This document shows positions 26,384 through 35,559 of a stretch of 52,100 bases of DNA, in pieces. Source of the stretch: Bacteroidaceae bacterium (GTDB taxonomy: Bacteria; Bacteroidota; Bacteroidia; Bacteroidales; Bacteroidaceae); assembly GCA_017503065.1 (NCBI GenBank), contig JAFVTT010000008.1:1-52100 (forward strand), written 5' to 3'. Each line of letters starts with the position of its first letter. Within the stretch, counting starts at the first letter, position 1. The position numbers and the translations under genes were made by a program. The notes beneath the pieces are model-generated. The model was not told the DNA's origin. It ran no database searches and saw only the letters and a program-made list of their open reading frames with translations.

Positions 26384-28540
26384 TCAGTCCTTAACCATCT
26401 TGAGGACGCATGCACTGCGTGCAGGCAAGTAGAGTTTGAGCCAACCCTTGCCGTCCTTGGCCAGTTCGCGGTCGTAGATAGTCAGGTGCTTGAGGGTGTC
26501 ATCGTTGAAGCCCTTACCGCCGAACTTGACATCATCCGTATTGAGCAGATACTGGTAAGTTCCGGCCTTCACCATGAAACCATAGTCAGTATAGCTACGG
26601 AATGGACTGAAGTTGAAGAAGAACAACAATTCGCCACGCTGGAATGCAAATACCTGGTCACCATCATTGTGCCAGATCTCTGTCACGTTGGTCTTCTGTA
26701 TATCCTTCTCGCTCTTGATAATCTTCAGCATAGTGCGGTCGAAGTCACCCAGATAGTGGAAGCAGAGTTCCTTATTGTCCACCAGATTCCACTGACGACG
26801 TGCATACTTGTGACTCCATCCGTTACCTTCGCGTGGGAAGTCAATCCACTCTGGATGACCGAACTCGTTACCCATGAAGTTCAGATAACCGCCATTGATG
26901 GTGCTGCAGGTCAGCAAACGTATCATCTTGTGCAGGGCTATACCACGCTCCACAGTATAGTTCTCGTCACCTTTCTTGAAGTGCCAGTACATATCGGCAT
27001 CCACAAGGCGGAAGATAATGGTCTTGTCACCTACAAGTGCCTGGTCATGACTCTCGCAGTAACTGATGGTCTTCTCGTCTGCACGGCGGTTGGTAGTTTC
27101 CCACAACATACTGCTGGGTTTCCAGTCCTCATCGCGCAACTCCTTGATTATCTTGATCCAGTAATCAGGAATATTCATGGCCATACGATAGTTGAAACCA
27201 TAACCGCCAGCCTCGAACGATGCAGCCAGACCTGGCATACCGCTAACTTCCTCTGCTATGGTAATGGCCTTCTTGTTTACCTGATGAATCAAGCAGTTAG
27301 CCAGAGTCAGATAAACAATGGCATTGTCATCCTGACTTCCATTATAGTAATCGCCATATCCACCGAAAGCCTGGCCAAGACCATGGCTGTAGTACAGCAT
27401 AGATGTTACGCCGTCGAAACGGAAACCGTCAAAGTGGAACTCGTCCATCCAATACTTACAGTTGCTCAGCAGGAAGTGCAGAACCTCGTTCTTGCCATAG
27501 TCAAAGCAAAGGCTGTCCCATGCCGGATGCTCGCGACGGTCACCCTGATAGAAATACTGGCAAGGATCACCGGCAAGATTGCCAAGTCCTTCCACTTCGT
27601 TCTTAACGGCATGACTGTGAACGATGTCCATGATGACAGCGATGCCCAGACCATGAGCCTCATCAATCAGTGCCTTCAACTCCTCAGGCGTACCGAAACG
27701 GCTGCTGGCGGCAAAGAAACTGCTGACATGGTATCCGAAACTACCATAATAGGGATGCTCCTGGATGGCCATAATCTGAATGCAGTTGTAACCGGCCTTA
27801 TGCACACGGGGCAGAACGTTTATGCGGAACTCCTCGTAAGAACCCACCTTCTCTGCATCCTGTCCCATACCGATGTGGCACTCGTAGATGAGCAGAGGAC
27901 TTGTATTGGGCTTGAACTTGGTGTTCTTCCATTCATACTTGTGCTCGGGTTCCCAAACCTGGGCAGAGAATATCTTTGTCTGGTCGTCCTGGACAACACG
28001 ACGCACCCATGCAGGAATGCGCTCACCCTGACCGCCTTCCCAATGTACGCTCATCTTGTACAGGTCTCCATGCTTCAATGCCTTCTCTGGCAATACCAAT
28101 TCCCAATTACCGCTATCGCCAAGTTTCTTGAAAGCATAATGGCCATCTTCCTTCCAACCGTTGAAATCACCGATCAGATAAATGGCAGTAGCATTGGGAG
28201 CCCATTCGCGGATAACCCAGTTCTTGCCTTGCTTGTGCAGACCGAAATACAAATAACCGGTTGCAAATTCAGAAAGAGTTTTCTCGCCATTGTTGGTCAG
28301 TTCTGCAATCTTGTTAAGAGCAGACTGGTGACGGCCATTGATGGCCTCTGCGTACTCTGCCAAATACTTGTCATTCTTGATAAGACGAAGAACGGCCGGA
28401 ACCTTCTCCTCTTCTGGAACTGCCACTTTCTTTGTGCTTGCCTTCTTAGCACACGCTTTCTTTGCCGTTGTCTTCTTGGCAGATGTTGCGCTCTTGGTGG
28501 TCTTAGATGCCTTCGTGGCATCGGTCTTCTTGGTTGCCAT
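26384..28540 (-). CDS. glgB: 1,4-alpha-glucan branching enzyme with Lys/Ala-rich N-terminal tail
   Basis: The 718-residue enzyme makes alpha-1,6 branches in glycogen. Residues 1-48 are an extra Lys/Ala/Thr/Ser tail (repeats of KK-A-T and AKKASTKK, about 16 lysines) resembling histone H1 tails. About 93-175 is the carbohydrate-binding N-terminal (CBM48) domain, 220-600 the GH13 barrel, then the C-terminal beta domain. The catalytic nucleophile is D376 (GFRFDGVTS), the acid E430 (TIAEEVSG) and the third acid D499 (ESHDQAL). The NFMGNEFGHPEWIDFPREGN segment is typical of the eukaryotic-type branching enzymes, which also occur in Bacteroidetes. The normal enzyme would start near residue 48, so the tail is a real extension unless the gene starts later, for which no ATG exists. 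Confidence 0.95.
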   Translation of the reverse strand: MATKKTDATKASKTTKSATSAKKTTAKKACAKKASTKKVAVPEEEKVPAVLRLIKNDKYLAEYAEAINGRHQSALNKIAELTNNGEKTLSEFATGYLYFGLHKQGKNWVIREWAPNATAIYLIGDFNGWKEDGHYAFKKLGDSGNWELVLPEKALKHGDLYKMSVHWEGGQGERIPAWVRRVVQDDQTKIFSAQVWEPEHKYEWKNTKFKPNTSPLLIYECHIGMGQDAEKVGSYEEFRINVLPRVHKAGYNCIQIMAIQEHPYYGSFGYHVSSFFAASSRFGTPEELKALIDEAHGLGIAVIMDIVHSHAVKNEVEGLGNLAGDPCQYFYQGDRREHPAWDSLCFDYGKNEVLHFLLSNCKYWMDEFHFDGFRFDGVTSMLYYSHGLGQAFGGYGDYYNGSQDDNAIVYLTLANCLIHQVNKKAITIAEEVSGMPGLAASFEAGGYGFNYRMAMNIPDYWIKIIKELRDEDWKPSSMLWETTNRRADEKTISYCESHDQALVGDKTIIFRLVDADMYWHFKKGDENYTVERGIALHKMIRLLTCSTINGGYLNFMGNEFGHPEWIDFPREGNGWSHKYARRQWNLVDNKELCFHYLGDFDRTMLKIIKSEKDIQKTNVTEIWHNDGDQVFAFQRGELLFFFNFSPFRSYTDYGFMVKAGTYQYLLNTDDVKFGGKGFNDDTLKHLTIYDRELAKDGKGWLKLYLPARSACVLKMVKD

Positions 28541-28586
28541 ATGATATATGATTTAAAGTAATTGCAATCTAACTTACACCCATCAT

Positions 28587-29651
28587 TTAACGTCCAATCA
28601 TTTCTCCGGCTCTGAACTCGCCTTCAAAACGATTACCGTCCTTGTCTTCCTGTATTCCATGCCCGTCTTTCAAACCTGCGCGGAATTGTCCTTTATATTT
28701 TGTTCCATCAGCCTGACGCAAGATACCTTCCCCTTCCATGAGTCCGTCCACCCAATCTCCATCGTAGACATCACCATTGGCAGAAGTGTATTTTCCTTTT
28801 CCATGCTGACGATTGTCCTTCCATTCTCCCACATAAACTGCTCCTCCGCTCCAAGTGAATGTCCCATGACCATTCTGATTTCCGTCCAGGAAGTTACCTA
28901 CATACCTGTCGCCATTCTTGAACGTGAAGATACCCTCTCCGGTACGCTGCCCCCGGACATACGTTCCCTCATATACATTACCGTCGCCGAACATGTAGAT
29001 TCCACGGCCATGTTGCTCGTCGTTCTGCCATTCACCAGTATACTTGTCGCCCGTAGCATATACAAAAGTGCCATGTCCAGACTTCTTGTTTTCCTTCCAT
29101 GTGCCTTCATACCTATTGCCGTCGGCCCAATCGAAGACCCCCTCGCCTTCCCTCATATCCTTCTTCCATTCACCGACATACGATGCGCCATTACTGAATG
29201 TATAGGAACCATGTCCCTCTCGCATATCGCGTTCCCAATTCCCGACATAGACATCACCATTGTAGTAATACATGGTTCCCTTTCCATGCTGATAATCACG
29301 GAACCAAAGACCTTCGTAACGATTGTTGTTGATAAAATAATAGGTGCCCACTCCATGTTGCTGGTCCTGAAACCAGTCACCGACGTATTTCTCGCCATCT
29401 GAAAACACGTAAACACCATGGCCATGACGCATTCCCTTCAGATACTGCCCCTCATGACGGTCACCATTCTTAAAATGAGTCACACCTTTTCCACTGGGCT
29501 TCCCTTTGGACAGTTCACCTTGATAAACTGCGCCATCTGAATATTCGTAAGACCCAATCTGTATCTTCTGGGCATGCAAAGAACCTACAACCGAAAAGAG
29601 CAATATGGTTGCAACAGAAAGAGTGCGTATGACTATGTAATTCGAATGCAA
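28587..29651 (-). CDS. Secreted MORN-repeat protein
   Basis: The 354-residue protein has a signal peptide (residues 1-27, ending LHAQ) followed by 13 full and one partial MORN repeats of 23 residues each (pattern YxGxWxxxxxHGxGxxxxxxGxx). The repeats form an elongated beta-hairpin array. MORN repeats bind membranes or proteins in other systems; secreted Bacteroidetes versions have no known partner. The start must be TTG at 29651, because the frame closes at a stop four codons upstream and there is no ATG before the repeats. A promoter box 26-33 bp upstream supports this start. It is 46 bp upstream of glgB on the same strand. Confidence 0.88.
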   Translation of the reverse strand: MHSNYIVIRTLSVATILLFSVVGSLHAQKIQIGSYEYSDGAVYQGELSKGKPSGKGVTHFKNGDRHEGQYLKGMRHGHGVYVFSDGEKYVGDWFQDQQHGVGTYYFINNNRYEGLWFRDYQHGKGTMYYYNGDVYVGNWERDMREGHGSYTFSNGASYVGEWKKDMREGEGVFDWADGNRYEGTWKENKKSGHGTFVYATGDKYTGEWQNDEQHGRGIYMFGDGNVYEGTYVRGQRTGEGIFTFKNGDRYVGNFLDGNQNGHGTFTWSGGAVYVGEWKDNRQHGKGKYTSANGDVYDGDWVDGLMEGEGILRQADGTKYKGQFRAGLKDGHGIQEDKDGNRFEGEFRAGEMIGR

Positions 29652-29676
29652 TGTACCTTATTTATATATTTGCGGG

Positions 29677-29684
29677 CAAAGATA
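29677..29684 (-). promoter_or_regulatory. Promoter -7 box of the MORN protein gene
   Basis: TATCTTTG on the minus strand, 25 bp before the TTG start codon. This separates the MORN-glgB group from the pyrB-pbp1A unit, whose terminator is at 29744-29783. Confidence 0.65.
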
Positions 29685-29743
29685 TGAAATTTTATTGACA
29701 TAAACAAGCATTCGGTCATTTTTTATGCCACATTCAAAAAAAT

Positions 29744-29783
29744 AAAGACTTGTTACCGACGGCACTGTCGGCAACAAGTCTTT
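29744..29783 (-). terminator. Rho-independent terminator of the pyrB-pyrI-pbp1A unit
   Basis: A 17-bp stem (AAAGACTTGTT-x-CCGAC, one A-C mismatch) has a 6-nt loop. On the minus strand it is followed by a T-rich run (TTTATTTTTTTG). It is 26 bp past the stop codon of the penicillin-binding protein gene. Confidence 0.85.
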
Positions 29784-29808
29784 AGCAAATTCATCGACAA
29801 TATAAAAG

Positions 29809-32139
29809 TCAAGGATTCATGGCTTCCTCATCAAGAGCGACTCCATTCGCCTCGCCAGAAGCCTCCTGAGCCTCAAGCCATGCGGCAGAAATCTCCTGCG
29901 GAATCTCGAACTTTTCATCCGGATCATATCCCAGTTGTTTGTCGGCATACACCCTCTTAAGGAACAGGGCCGCTACGGGAAGTGCCGATGCCGCTCCTTG
30001 CGCATAAGCCATAGAGGAGAAGTGAATGTCCCTCTCATCACCGCCCACCCATGCGCCAAAGGCAAGACTTGGAGTATAACCCACAAACCAGCCGTCGGAA
30101 TTGTCATTCGTTGTTCCAGTCTTACCAGCCATGGGAGACTTGATGTTATAGCGGAAACGCATGCGCGAACCGGTACCGCCATCCATCACTCCACGCATCA
30201 GTTCCACCATTCTCCATGCTGCATCTCTGCTGATTACATGCTGGATTTGCGGAGAGAAAGTTGCCAGCACATTGCCGTCCGCGTCTTCTATACGGGTAAC
30301 GAAACGTGGAGCTCTTCTCATTCCTTCGTTTGCAAAAGCAGTATATGCACTTACCATCTCCAGAACACTGATTTCGCATGCGCCAAGACACAGGGACATT
30401 ACCGGTTCTATTTCGCGGTTCAACACACCGAACTCATGTATCAGACTGACAAGCAATTCAGGGCTCAGCTGATTCATCAACCAGGCAGAAATCCAGTTGT
30501 TGGATTGCGCCAATCCCCACTTCAGCGTCACCATTTCACCATACCTGCTCCGACTGGCATTGCGAGGGGTCCACTCCTTGTCCCCATCCTGATACGTCAC
30601 CTGTTCATTGGGCGCCAGGTCATAAGGACTGTATCCGCTCTCCATTGCCAGGGCATAGAGGAAGGGCTTGATTGTAGAACCCACCTGCCTGCGTGCCTGA
30701 CCTGCCATATCATAACGGAAATGAGAGTAGTTGATGTCTCCAACATACGCTTTCACGTCTCCCATCGCCACATCCATACACACAAAACCGGAATGCAGGA
30801 AACCTTTATAGTACTTGATGGAGTCAAGGGGTGTCATCAGGGTATCAATATCACCGGTTGGCGAATATACCGTCATTTCCCTCGGTTTATTGAAAGAGGC
30901 CTCTATTTCCTCAACAGGAATCCCTGCCGCCTTCATTGTCACGTATCTGGCACTCTGACGCTTTGCACGCTGAAGATCGTCTGCCACCCTTGAAGCAGGG
31001 AGACTGCGGTTGTACGGTTTGCGCGGATTCTTCATTTGCTCCTTGTCAAAGGCTGGTTGAAGACTTCCCACCACATGCTCAGACATGCTTTCCTCTGCAT
31101 ATCGTTGCATACGGCTGTCTATAGTGCTGTATATCTTCAGACCATCTGTATAAAGGTTATAGTGCCTGCCCTCTTTATTTACATTCTTGTTGCACCAGCC
31201 ATACAAAGGGTCATCTTCCCATGCCAGAGAATCCTCGTAATACTGTTGCTCTTGCCAGTCCTGATAGTCATTGCGATTGGGGCGTTTGGCCATCAGCACT
31301 CTACGCAAACGCTCGCGGACATACATGGCAGTACCGCTCTTGTGATCCGCCCTACGGAAGTTCAATGTCAACGGCAATTGCATCACGCTATCAGCCTCTG
31401 CCTGTGACAAATACCCCGAACGTACCATCTGCCCAAGCACGACATTACGACGGGCACGTGTTCTGTCGGGCATACGGACGGGATTAAAGTATGAGGGGTT
31501 CTTGCACATTCCCACCAGTGTTGCACTTTCCTCCAAGGACAAAGCCTGAGGTTCTTTGCCGAAATATGTACGGGATGCCGTCTTTATACCCACTGCATTA
31601 TAGAGGAAATCAAAGTAGTTGAGGTACATTGTTATTATCTCCTCCTTGGTATAATAGCGTTCCAACTTCAAGGCAATCATCCATTCTATAGGCTTCTGGA
31701 AAAGGCGCTCCATTGTATTGGACGCCCTCTCGCTATAAAGTTGCTTGGCCAACTGCTGGGTAATGGTGGAACCGCCGCCTGCACTCTTCTGTCCCAAAAG
31801 GCCACGCTTGACTATCGCCCTGAACAATGCCTTGAAGTCTATGCCAGCATGCTCATAAAAGCGTTCGTCCTCGGTAGCGATAAGCGCTTGTATCATTGCG
31901 GGGGCTATAGAATCATATTCGGTAAAGATACGGTTGTTGGATCCGTAACTGTATGTACCCATCAATTTACCGTCGCATGTCATTATCTGGCTGGCGAACT
32001 TGTCCACCGGATTGGAGAGTTGCTCCATATCAGGCATATAGCCGATACGGCCCTCATTTATTGACCAGAATACCCAGCCCACTCCAGCCGTTCCGCCTAC
32101 GAGCAACAGCCACAGGAATATGAATATAGCCTTCCTCAT
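29809..32139 (-). CDS. Class A penicillin-binding protein (PBP1A-like)
   Basis: The 776-residue bifunctional peptidoglycan synthase is anchored by one N-terminal membrane span (about 4-26). The glycosyltransferase (GT51) domain has catalytic E90 in ATEDERFYEHAGID and GGGSTITQQLAKQL. The transpeptidase domain has the nucleophile Ser in VGSTIKP (near 485), the SxN motif in LAQSNNW and KTG in AGKTGTTNDNSDGWFVGYTP (near 670). All catalytic residues seem present. It polymerises and crosslinks cell-wall glycan on the periplasmic side. It starts 26 bp after the pyrI stop, an unusual pairing with pyrimidine genes, and ends at a terminator. Confidence 0.95.
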   Translation of the reverse strand: MRKAIFIFLWLLLVGGTAGVGWVFWSINEGRIGYMPDMEQLSNPVDKFASQIMTCDGKLMGTYSYGSNNRIFTEYDSIAPAMIQALIATEDERFYEHAGIDFKALFRAIVKRGLLGQKSAGGGSTITQQLAKQLYSERASNTMERLFQKPIEWMIALKLERYYTKEEIITMYLNYFDFLYNAVGIKTASRTYFGKEPQALSLEESATLVGMCKNPSYFNPVRMPDRTRARRNVVLGQMVRSGYLSQAEADSVMQLPLTLNFRRADHKSGTAMYVRERLRRVLMAKRPNRNDYQDWQEQQYYEDSLAWEDDPLYGWCNKNVNKEGRHYNLYTDGLKIYSTIDSRMQRYAEESMSEHVVGSLQPAFDKEQMKNPRKPYNRSLPASRVADDLQRAKRQSARYVTMKAAGIPVEEIEASFNKPREMTVYSPTGDIDTLMTPLDSIKYYKGFLHSGFVCMDVAMGDVKAYVGDINYSHFRYDMAGQARRQVGSTIKPFLYALAMESGYSPYDLAPNEQVTYQDGDKEWTPRNASRSRYGEMVTLKWGLAQSNNWISAWLMNQLSPELLVSLIHEFGVLNREIEPVMSLCLGACEISVLEMVSAYTAFANEGMRRAPRFVTRIEDADGNVLATFSPQIQHVISRDAAWRMVELMRGVMDGGTGSRMRFRYNIKSPMAGKTGTTNDNSDGWFVGYTPSLAFGAWVGGDERDIHFSSMAYAQGAASALPVAALFLKRVYADKQLGYDPDEKFEIPQEISAAWLEAQEASGEANGVALDEEAMNP

Positions 32140-32164
32140 CTTGAAAACATGTCTTGCTTGTGGT

Positions 32165-32623
32165 TTATTCTACTATACGTACGTCGTTCAACTCTACATC
32201 CTTGTTACAATAACAGCACCGGATAATATCCTTGCCTGGGGCTACGGAGCGGAAGCGTGTCTTCATGGGTTCGTTGTTGGTGATACACTTGGGGTTCGGA
32301 CACATCACTATTCCAACCAGTTCTTCGGGCATCACCACGGTACGCTTCTCTATAATCTCGTAGTCTTTGATTACACATAGAGTAATGTTGGGAGCAACTA
32401 CCGACAACTGGTTGAGTTCTTCATCGGTAAAATATTTGCCGGCTATCTTTATGATGCTCTTCCTGCCCATAACAGCACTCTTCAGGTTATAGCCGATGGT
32501 GATGGCATTACCCATCTTGTCCAGATGCAACATGCTTACCACGTCAAAGAGCCTGTCGCTGGGTATATGATCCAATACGGTACCGTTCTCTATGGCGGCA
32601 ACCATCATTTCCTTCTTATTCAT
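32165..32623 (-). CDS. pyrI: Aspartate carbamoyltransferase regulatory subunit
   Basis: The 152-residue PyrI has an N-terminal allosteric nucleotide-binding domain (NGTVLDHIPSDRLFDV, a family signature) and a C-terminal zinc domain with four cysteines (CPNPKC and CCYC) that contacts PyrB. ATP and CTP control of the first committed pyrimidine step is expected. I chose the ATG at 32623; an in-frame GTG at 32683 would add 20 residues, but homologues start at MNKKE-like sequence. It lies 65 bp downstream of pyrB. Confidence 0.95.
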   Translation of the reverse strand: MNKKEMMVAAIENGTVLDHIPSDRLFDVVSMLHLDKMGNAITIGYNLKSAVMGRKSIIKIAGKYFTDEELNQLSVVAPNITLCVIKDYEIIEKRTVVMPEELVGIVMCPNPKCITNNEPMKTRFRSVAPGKDIIRCCYCNKDVELNDVRIVE

Positions 32624-32688
32624 GGAGTGGTCTTTCGTTCGGTTTATAAATTTGTTTGCTAACTCTGCCTTTTCCACTGGCACAGCCT

Positions 32689-33633
32689 CTACAGGATAGT
32701 CTTGTCGTTTTTCACATCCTCCAAAGTTATGCCAAGTACGTCACATATCAGGGCCTGACGGGCATAAAGTCCGTTCTGTGCCTGCTGGAAATAATATGCG
32801 TATGGTGTATCGTCTATGGAGTACTCTATCTCGTTCACTCGTGGCAGGGGGTGAAGGATCTTCATGTTGGGACGCGCCTTGCATAGCATGTCCTTCTTCA
32901 ACAGATAACGGTCCTTGACGCGCTCGTATTCGTCAAGATCCGCAAAACGTTCCTTCTGCACACGGGTCATATAAAGGATATCGGCATCGCTTATTGTGTC
33001 TGCGTCAAAATCCTGATGCTCAACATACTTTATTCCGTACTCATCGCAATACCTCTTGTAAACTGCCGGCATGGCCAGTTCATCTGGTGCGATGAAATGG
33101 AAAGTGGGATTGAAGTGGCGCATGGCCATCAGCAATGAGTGCACTGTACGTCCGTACTTTAGGTCGCCCACCATATAGATGTTCAGGTTGTCCAACGTTC
33201 CCTGAGTCTGGTTGATGGTGTACAGGTCCAGCATGGTCTGCGAAGGATGTTGGTTTGCTCCGTCACCTGCATTCACGATGGGTACAGGAGCCACCTCGCT
33301 GGCATACAGGGCCGCCCCTTCCAGATAGTGGCGCATAACTATCACGTCGGCATAACTGGACACCATCATGATGGTATCCTTCAGTGTCTCGCCCTTGGTT
33401 CCGCTGGTCACCTTGGGGTCGGCAAAACCTATCACACGTGCGCCCAAACGATTGGCTGCCGTTTCAAAACTCAGTCGTGTACGGGTAGAGGGTTCGAAAA
33501 ACAATGTTGCTACCACCTTACCTGCCAAGATTCTGCGGTTGGGGTACTTTTCAAACTCCTGAGCCATCCTTATCAGATACTCGATCTTCTCTCTGGTGTG
33601 ACCGGCAAGGGTCACAAGACTTCTATTCTTCAT
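32689..33633 (-). CDS. pyrB: Aspartate carbamoyltransferase catalytic subunit
   Basis: The 314-residue enzyme joins carbamoyl phosphate and aspartate. It carries the carbamoyl-phosphate motif [12 protein letters not shown], the loop [34 protein letters not shown] and HPLPRVNEI. There are two in-frame ATGs, 33657 and 33633. The promoter box at 33660-33667 would start transcription at about 33656, just inside or after the first ATG, so I use the second (leader about 23 nt). First gene of the pyrB-pyrI-pbp1A unit. Confidence 0.95.
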   Translation of the reverse strand: MKNRSLVTLAGHTREKIEYLIRMAQEFEKYPNRRILAGKVVATLFFEPSTRTRLSFETAANRLGARVIGFADPKVTSGTKGETLKDTIMMVSSYADVIVMRHYLEGAALYASEVAPVPIVNAGDGANQHPSQTMLDLYTINQTQGTLDNLNIYMVGDLKYGRTVHSLLMAMRHFNPTFHFIAPDELAMPAVYKRYCDEYGIKYVEHQDFDADTISDADILYMTRVQKERFADLDEYERVKDRYLLKKDMLCKARPNMKILHPLPRVNEIEYSIDDTPYAYYFQQAQNGLYARQALICDVLGITLEDVKNDKTIL

Positions 33634-33659
33634 GGCTATAAGTTTACTCTTTTTCATGC

Positions 33660-33667
33660 CAAAGATA
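33660..33667 (-). promoter_or_regulatory. Promoter -7 box of pyrB
   Basis: TATCTTTG on the minus strand, downstream of an AT-rich stretch. Its position decides the pyrB start codon (33633 rather than 33657). Confidence 0.65.
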
Positions 33668-33774
33668 CGACTTTATATATAAAAACTTGGGGCATACCGC
33701 AGGTATTTTAACATAAATAATATAAAAAGGAGAAAATAACGCGTGCGTATAACATAAGGTAAGAAGATTTTTTA

Positions 33775-33782
33775 TAATTTTG
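33775..33782 (+). promoter_or_regulatory. Promoter -7 box of glyA
   Basis: TAATTTTG fits TAnnTTTG, about 80 bp before the glyA ATG. It is divergent from the pyrB promoter, with the two boxes about 108 bp apart. Confidence 0.6.
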
Positions 33783-33861
33783 CGGTCTCTTTTATGACAA
33801 CATGACAAATATCCAACATCAATCGGACACTTATTCACGCAACAAACAAAAACATTATAAT

Positions 33862-35136
33862 ATGGACAAGATTGTCTTTGACTTAATCAGCGAAGAGCGT
33901 GCACGCCAGATGCGTGGCATAGAACTCATCGCCAGCGAGAATTTCGTTTCTGACCAGGTAATGCTGGCCATGGGCAGTGTTCTTACCAACAAGTATGCCG
34001 AGGGTTATCCCGGCAAGCGCTACTATGGCGGCTGCCAGGTGGTGGACAAGGTGGAGGAACTGGCCATTGAAAGAATCTGCAAACTGTTCGATGCAGAGTA
34101 TGCCAACGTGCAGCCTCACTCCGGCGCCCAGGCAAATGCTGCCGTGTTCCTGGCATGCCTGAACCTTGGCGACACCTTCATGGGCCTCAACCTCGACCAT
34201 GGCGGCCACCTGTCTCACGGTTCTGCGGTAAACACCTCAGGTATCAACTACAAGCCCGTAGGCTACAACCTGAACAAGGAGACCGGCCGTGTGGATTACG
34301 ACGAGATGGAGCGCCTGGCTCTGGAGCACAAGCCCAAACTTATCGTGGGCGGCGGTTCTGCATATAGCCGCGAGTGGGACTACCGCCGCATGCGCGAGAT
34401 TGCCGACAAGGTTGGCGCCATCCTGATGATAGACATGGCCCACCCCGCAGGCCTCATTGCCGCAGGCCTTCTGGAAAACCCCGTCAAGTATGCCCACATC
34501 GTAACCTCCACCACCCACAAGACCCTGCGCGGTCCCCGTGGCGGTATCATCCTGATGGGCAAGGACTTCCCCAACCCCTGGGGCAAGACCACTCCCAAGG
34601 GCGAGGTGAAGATGATGTCCGCACTGCTGAACAGCGCCGTATTCCCCGGCACACAGGGCGGTCCTCTGGAGCATGTGATAGCAGCCAAGGCCGTTGCCTT
34701 CGGCGAGGCTCTGGATCCCAAGTTCCGCGAGTATGCCGCTCAGGTGAAGAAGAATGCCGCAGTGCTGGCAGACGAGTTGCAGAAGCGTGGTTTCTACATT
34801 GTCAGCGGAGGTACGGACAACCACTCCATGCTGGTGGACCTGCGCACCAAGTATCCCGAACTGACCGGTAAGGTTGCCGAGAAGGCACTTGTTGCCGCCG
34901 ACATTACCGCCAACAAGAACATGGTTCCCTTCGACAGTCGTTCTGCCTTCCAGACCTCAGGCATCCGCCTGGGTACACCTGCCATCACCACTCGTGGTGT
35001 CAAGGAAGACATGATGGCCGTTATCGCCTCTCTGATTGAGCGTGTACTCAACGATCCCGAGAACGAGGAGAACATCGCCACCGTTCGCGCCGAGGTTAAT
35101 GCCATGATGGCCGAATACCCCCTCTTTGCCTGGTAA
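33862..35136 (+). CDS. glyA: Serine hydroxymethyltransferase
   Basis: The 424-residue PLP enzyme interconverts serine and glycine with tetrahydrofolate, the main source of one-carbon units. Motifs seen: [11 protein letters not shown] at the N-terminus, [33 protein letters not shown], the PLP lysine K220 in [13 protein letters not shown], and the tail [19 protein letters not shown] chose the ATG at 33862; 20 further in-frame residues upstream do not match homologues. It has strikingly GC-rich third positions, as expected for a highly expressed gene. Confidence 0.97.
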   Translation: MDKIVFDLISEERARQMRGIELIASENFVSDQVMLAMGSVLTNKYAEGYPGKRYYGGCQVVDKVEELAIERICKLFDAEYANVQPHSGAQANAAVFLACLNLGDTFMGLNLDHGGHLSHGSAVNTSGINYKPVGYNLNKETGRVDYDEMERLALEHKPKLIVGGGSAYSREWDYRRMREIADKVGAILMIDMAHPAGLIAAGLLENPVKYAHIVTSTTHKTLRGPRGGIILMGKDFPNPWGKTTPKGEVKMMSALLNSAVFPGTQGGPLEHVIAAKAVAFGEALDPKFREYAAQVKKNAAVLADELQKRGFYIVSGGTDNHSMLVDLRTKYPELTGKVAEKALVAADITANKNMVPFDSRSAFQTSGIRLGTPAITTRGVKEDMMAVIASLIERVLNDPENEENIATVRAEVNAMMAEYPLFAW

Positions 35137-35157
35137 AATCATATCGCTTATATAATT

Positions 35158-35192
35158 AAGGCTGTGTCATTTCTATAGACACAGCCTTTTTT
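35158..35192 (+). terminator. Rho-independent terminator of glyA
   Basis: An 11-bp stem (AAGGCTGTGTC with GACACAGCCTT) has a 9-nt loop and an uninterrupted T-run. It lies 22 bp after the glyA stop. Confidence 0.92.
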
Positions 35193-35230
35193 TTCTAAAC
35201 CACACCTCGCTCCCGGTATAACTAAGCGTA

Positions 35231-35401
35231 TTATCCCAAATCGGTCATTAGCGTTACGATGATAATAGTCTTATTTTTCAACAGATGTTTTGCCACTTTG
35301 AGGGCGCAATGGGGTTCCATTATAACCGAGAAGGGAGAAAACAGGTGACAAAAAGATGGCTTCATTAGCGCGTAACAGTCTAATGACCGATTGGGGATTA
35401 T
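35231..35401. repeat. Copy 2 of the inverted-terminal-repeat element (163 bp) with TTAT flanks
   Basis: The core 35235-35397 begins CCCAAATCGGTCATTAG and ends CTAATGACCGATTGGGGA. TTAT is repeated directly at 35231-35234 and 35398-35401. Because TTAT is not palindromic, this is best read as a 4-bp target duplication. The inside is about 85% identical by eye to copy 3 but lacks a 79-bp inner segment. There is no convincing reading frame. It fills the spacer between the glyA and panB terminators. Confidence 0.8.
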
Positions 35402-35479
35402 AGACTCAGTAGAAAAGTTTCAGCATTCCCATAGACCTTGATATCGTTGCTAAAGGCACACGTTACTCCAGAGAAAAAT

Positions 35480-35514
35480 CAGGGTTATACGAAGGCGTGA
35501 TGCCTTCTGCCCTG
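35480..35514 (-). terminator. Probable terminator of panB
   Basis: A two-part stem (outer CAGGG/CCCTG, inner GAAGGC/GCCTTC) lies 46 bp past the panB stop. On the minus strand it is followed by ATTTTTCTC. Between here and the repeat element (35402-35479) I see nothing recognisable. Confidence 0.55.
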
Positions 35515-35559
35515 CTTTTAGTGCTTGCTCTTGAATCTCCCACCCGCATATCCTCATCA

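Noticed and set aside
26486..28561. A 691-codon open frame antisense to glgB over its full length
   Set aside because: It mirrors the codon pattern of glgB, has no domain, no signal and no start context. GlgB is unmistakable on the other strand.
33633..33657. The upstream ATG of pyrB (33657)
   Set aside because: It lies about where transcription should start from the box at 33660-33667, so it is probably not in the mRNA or only at its very end.
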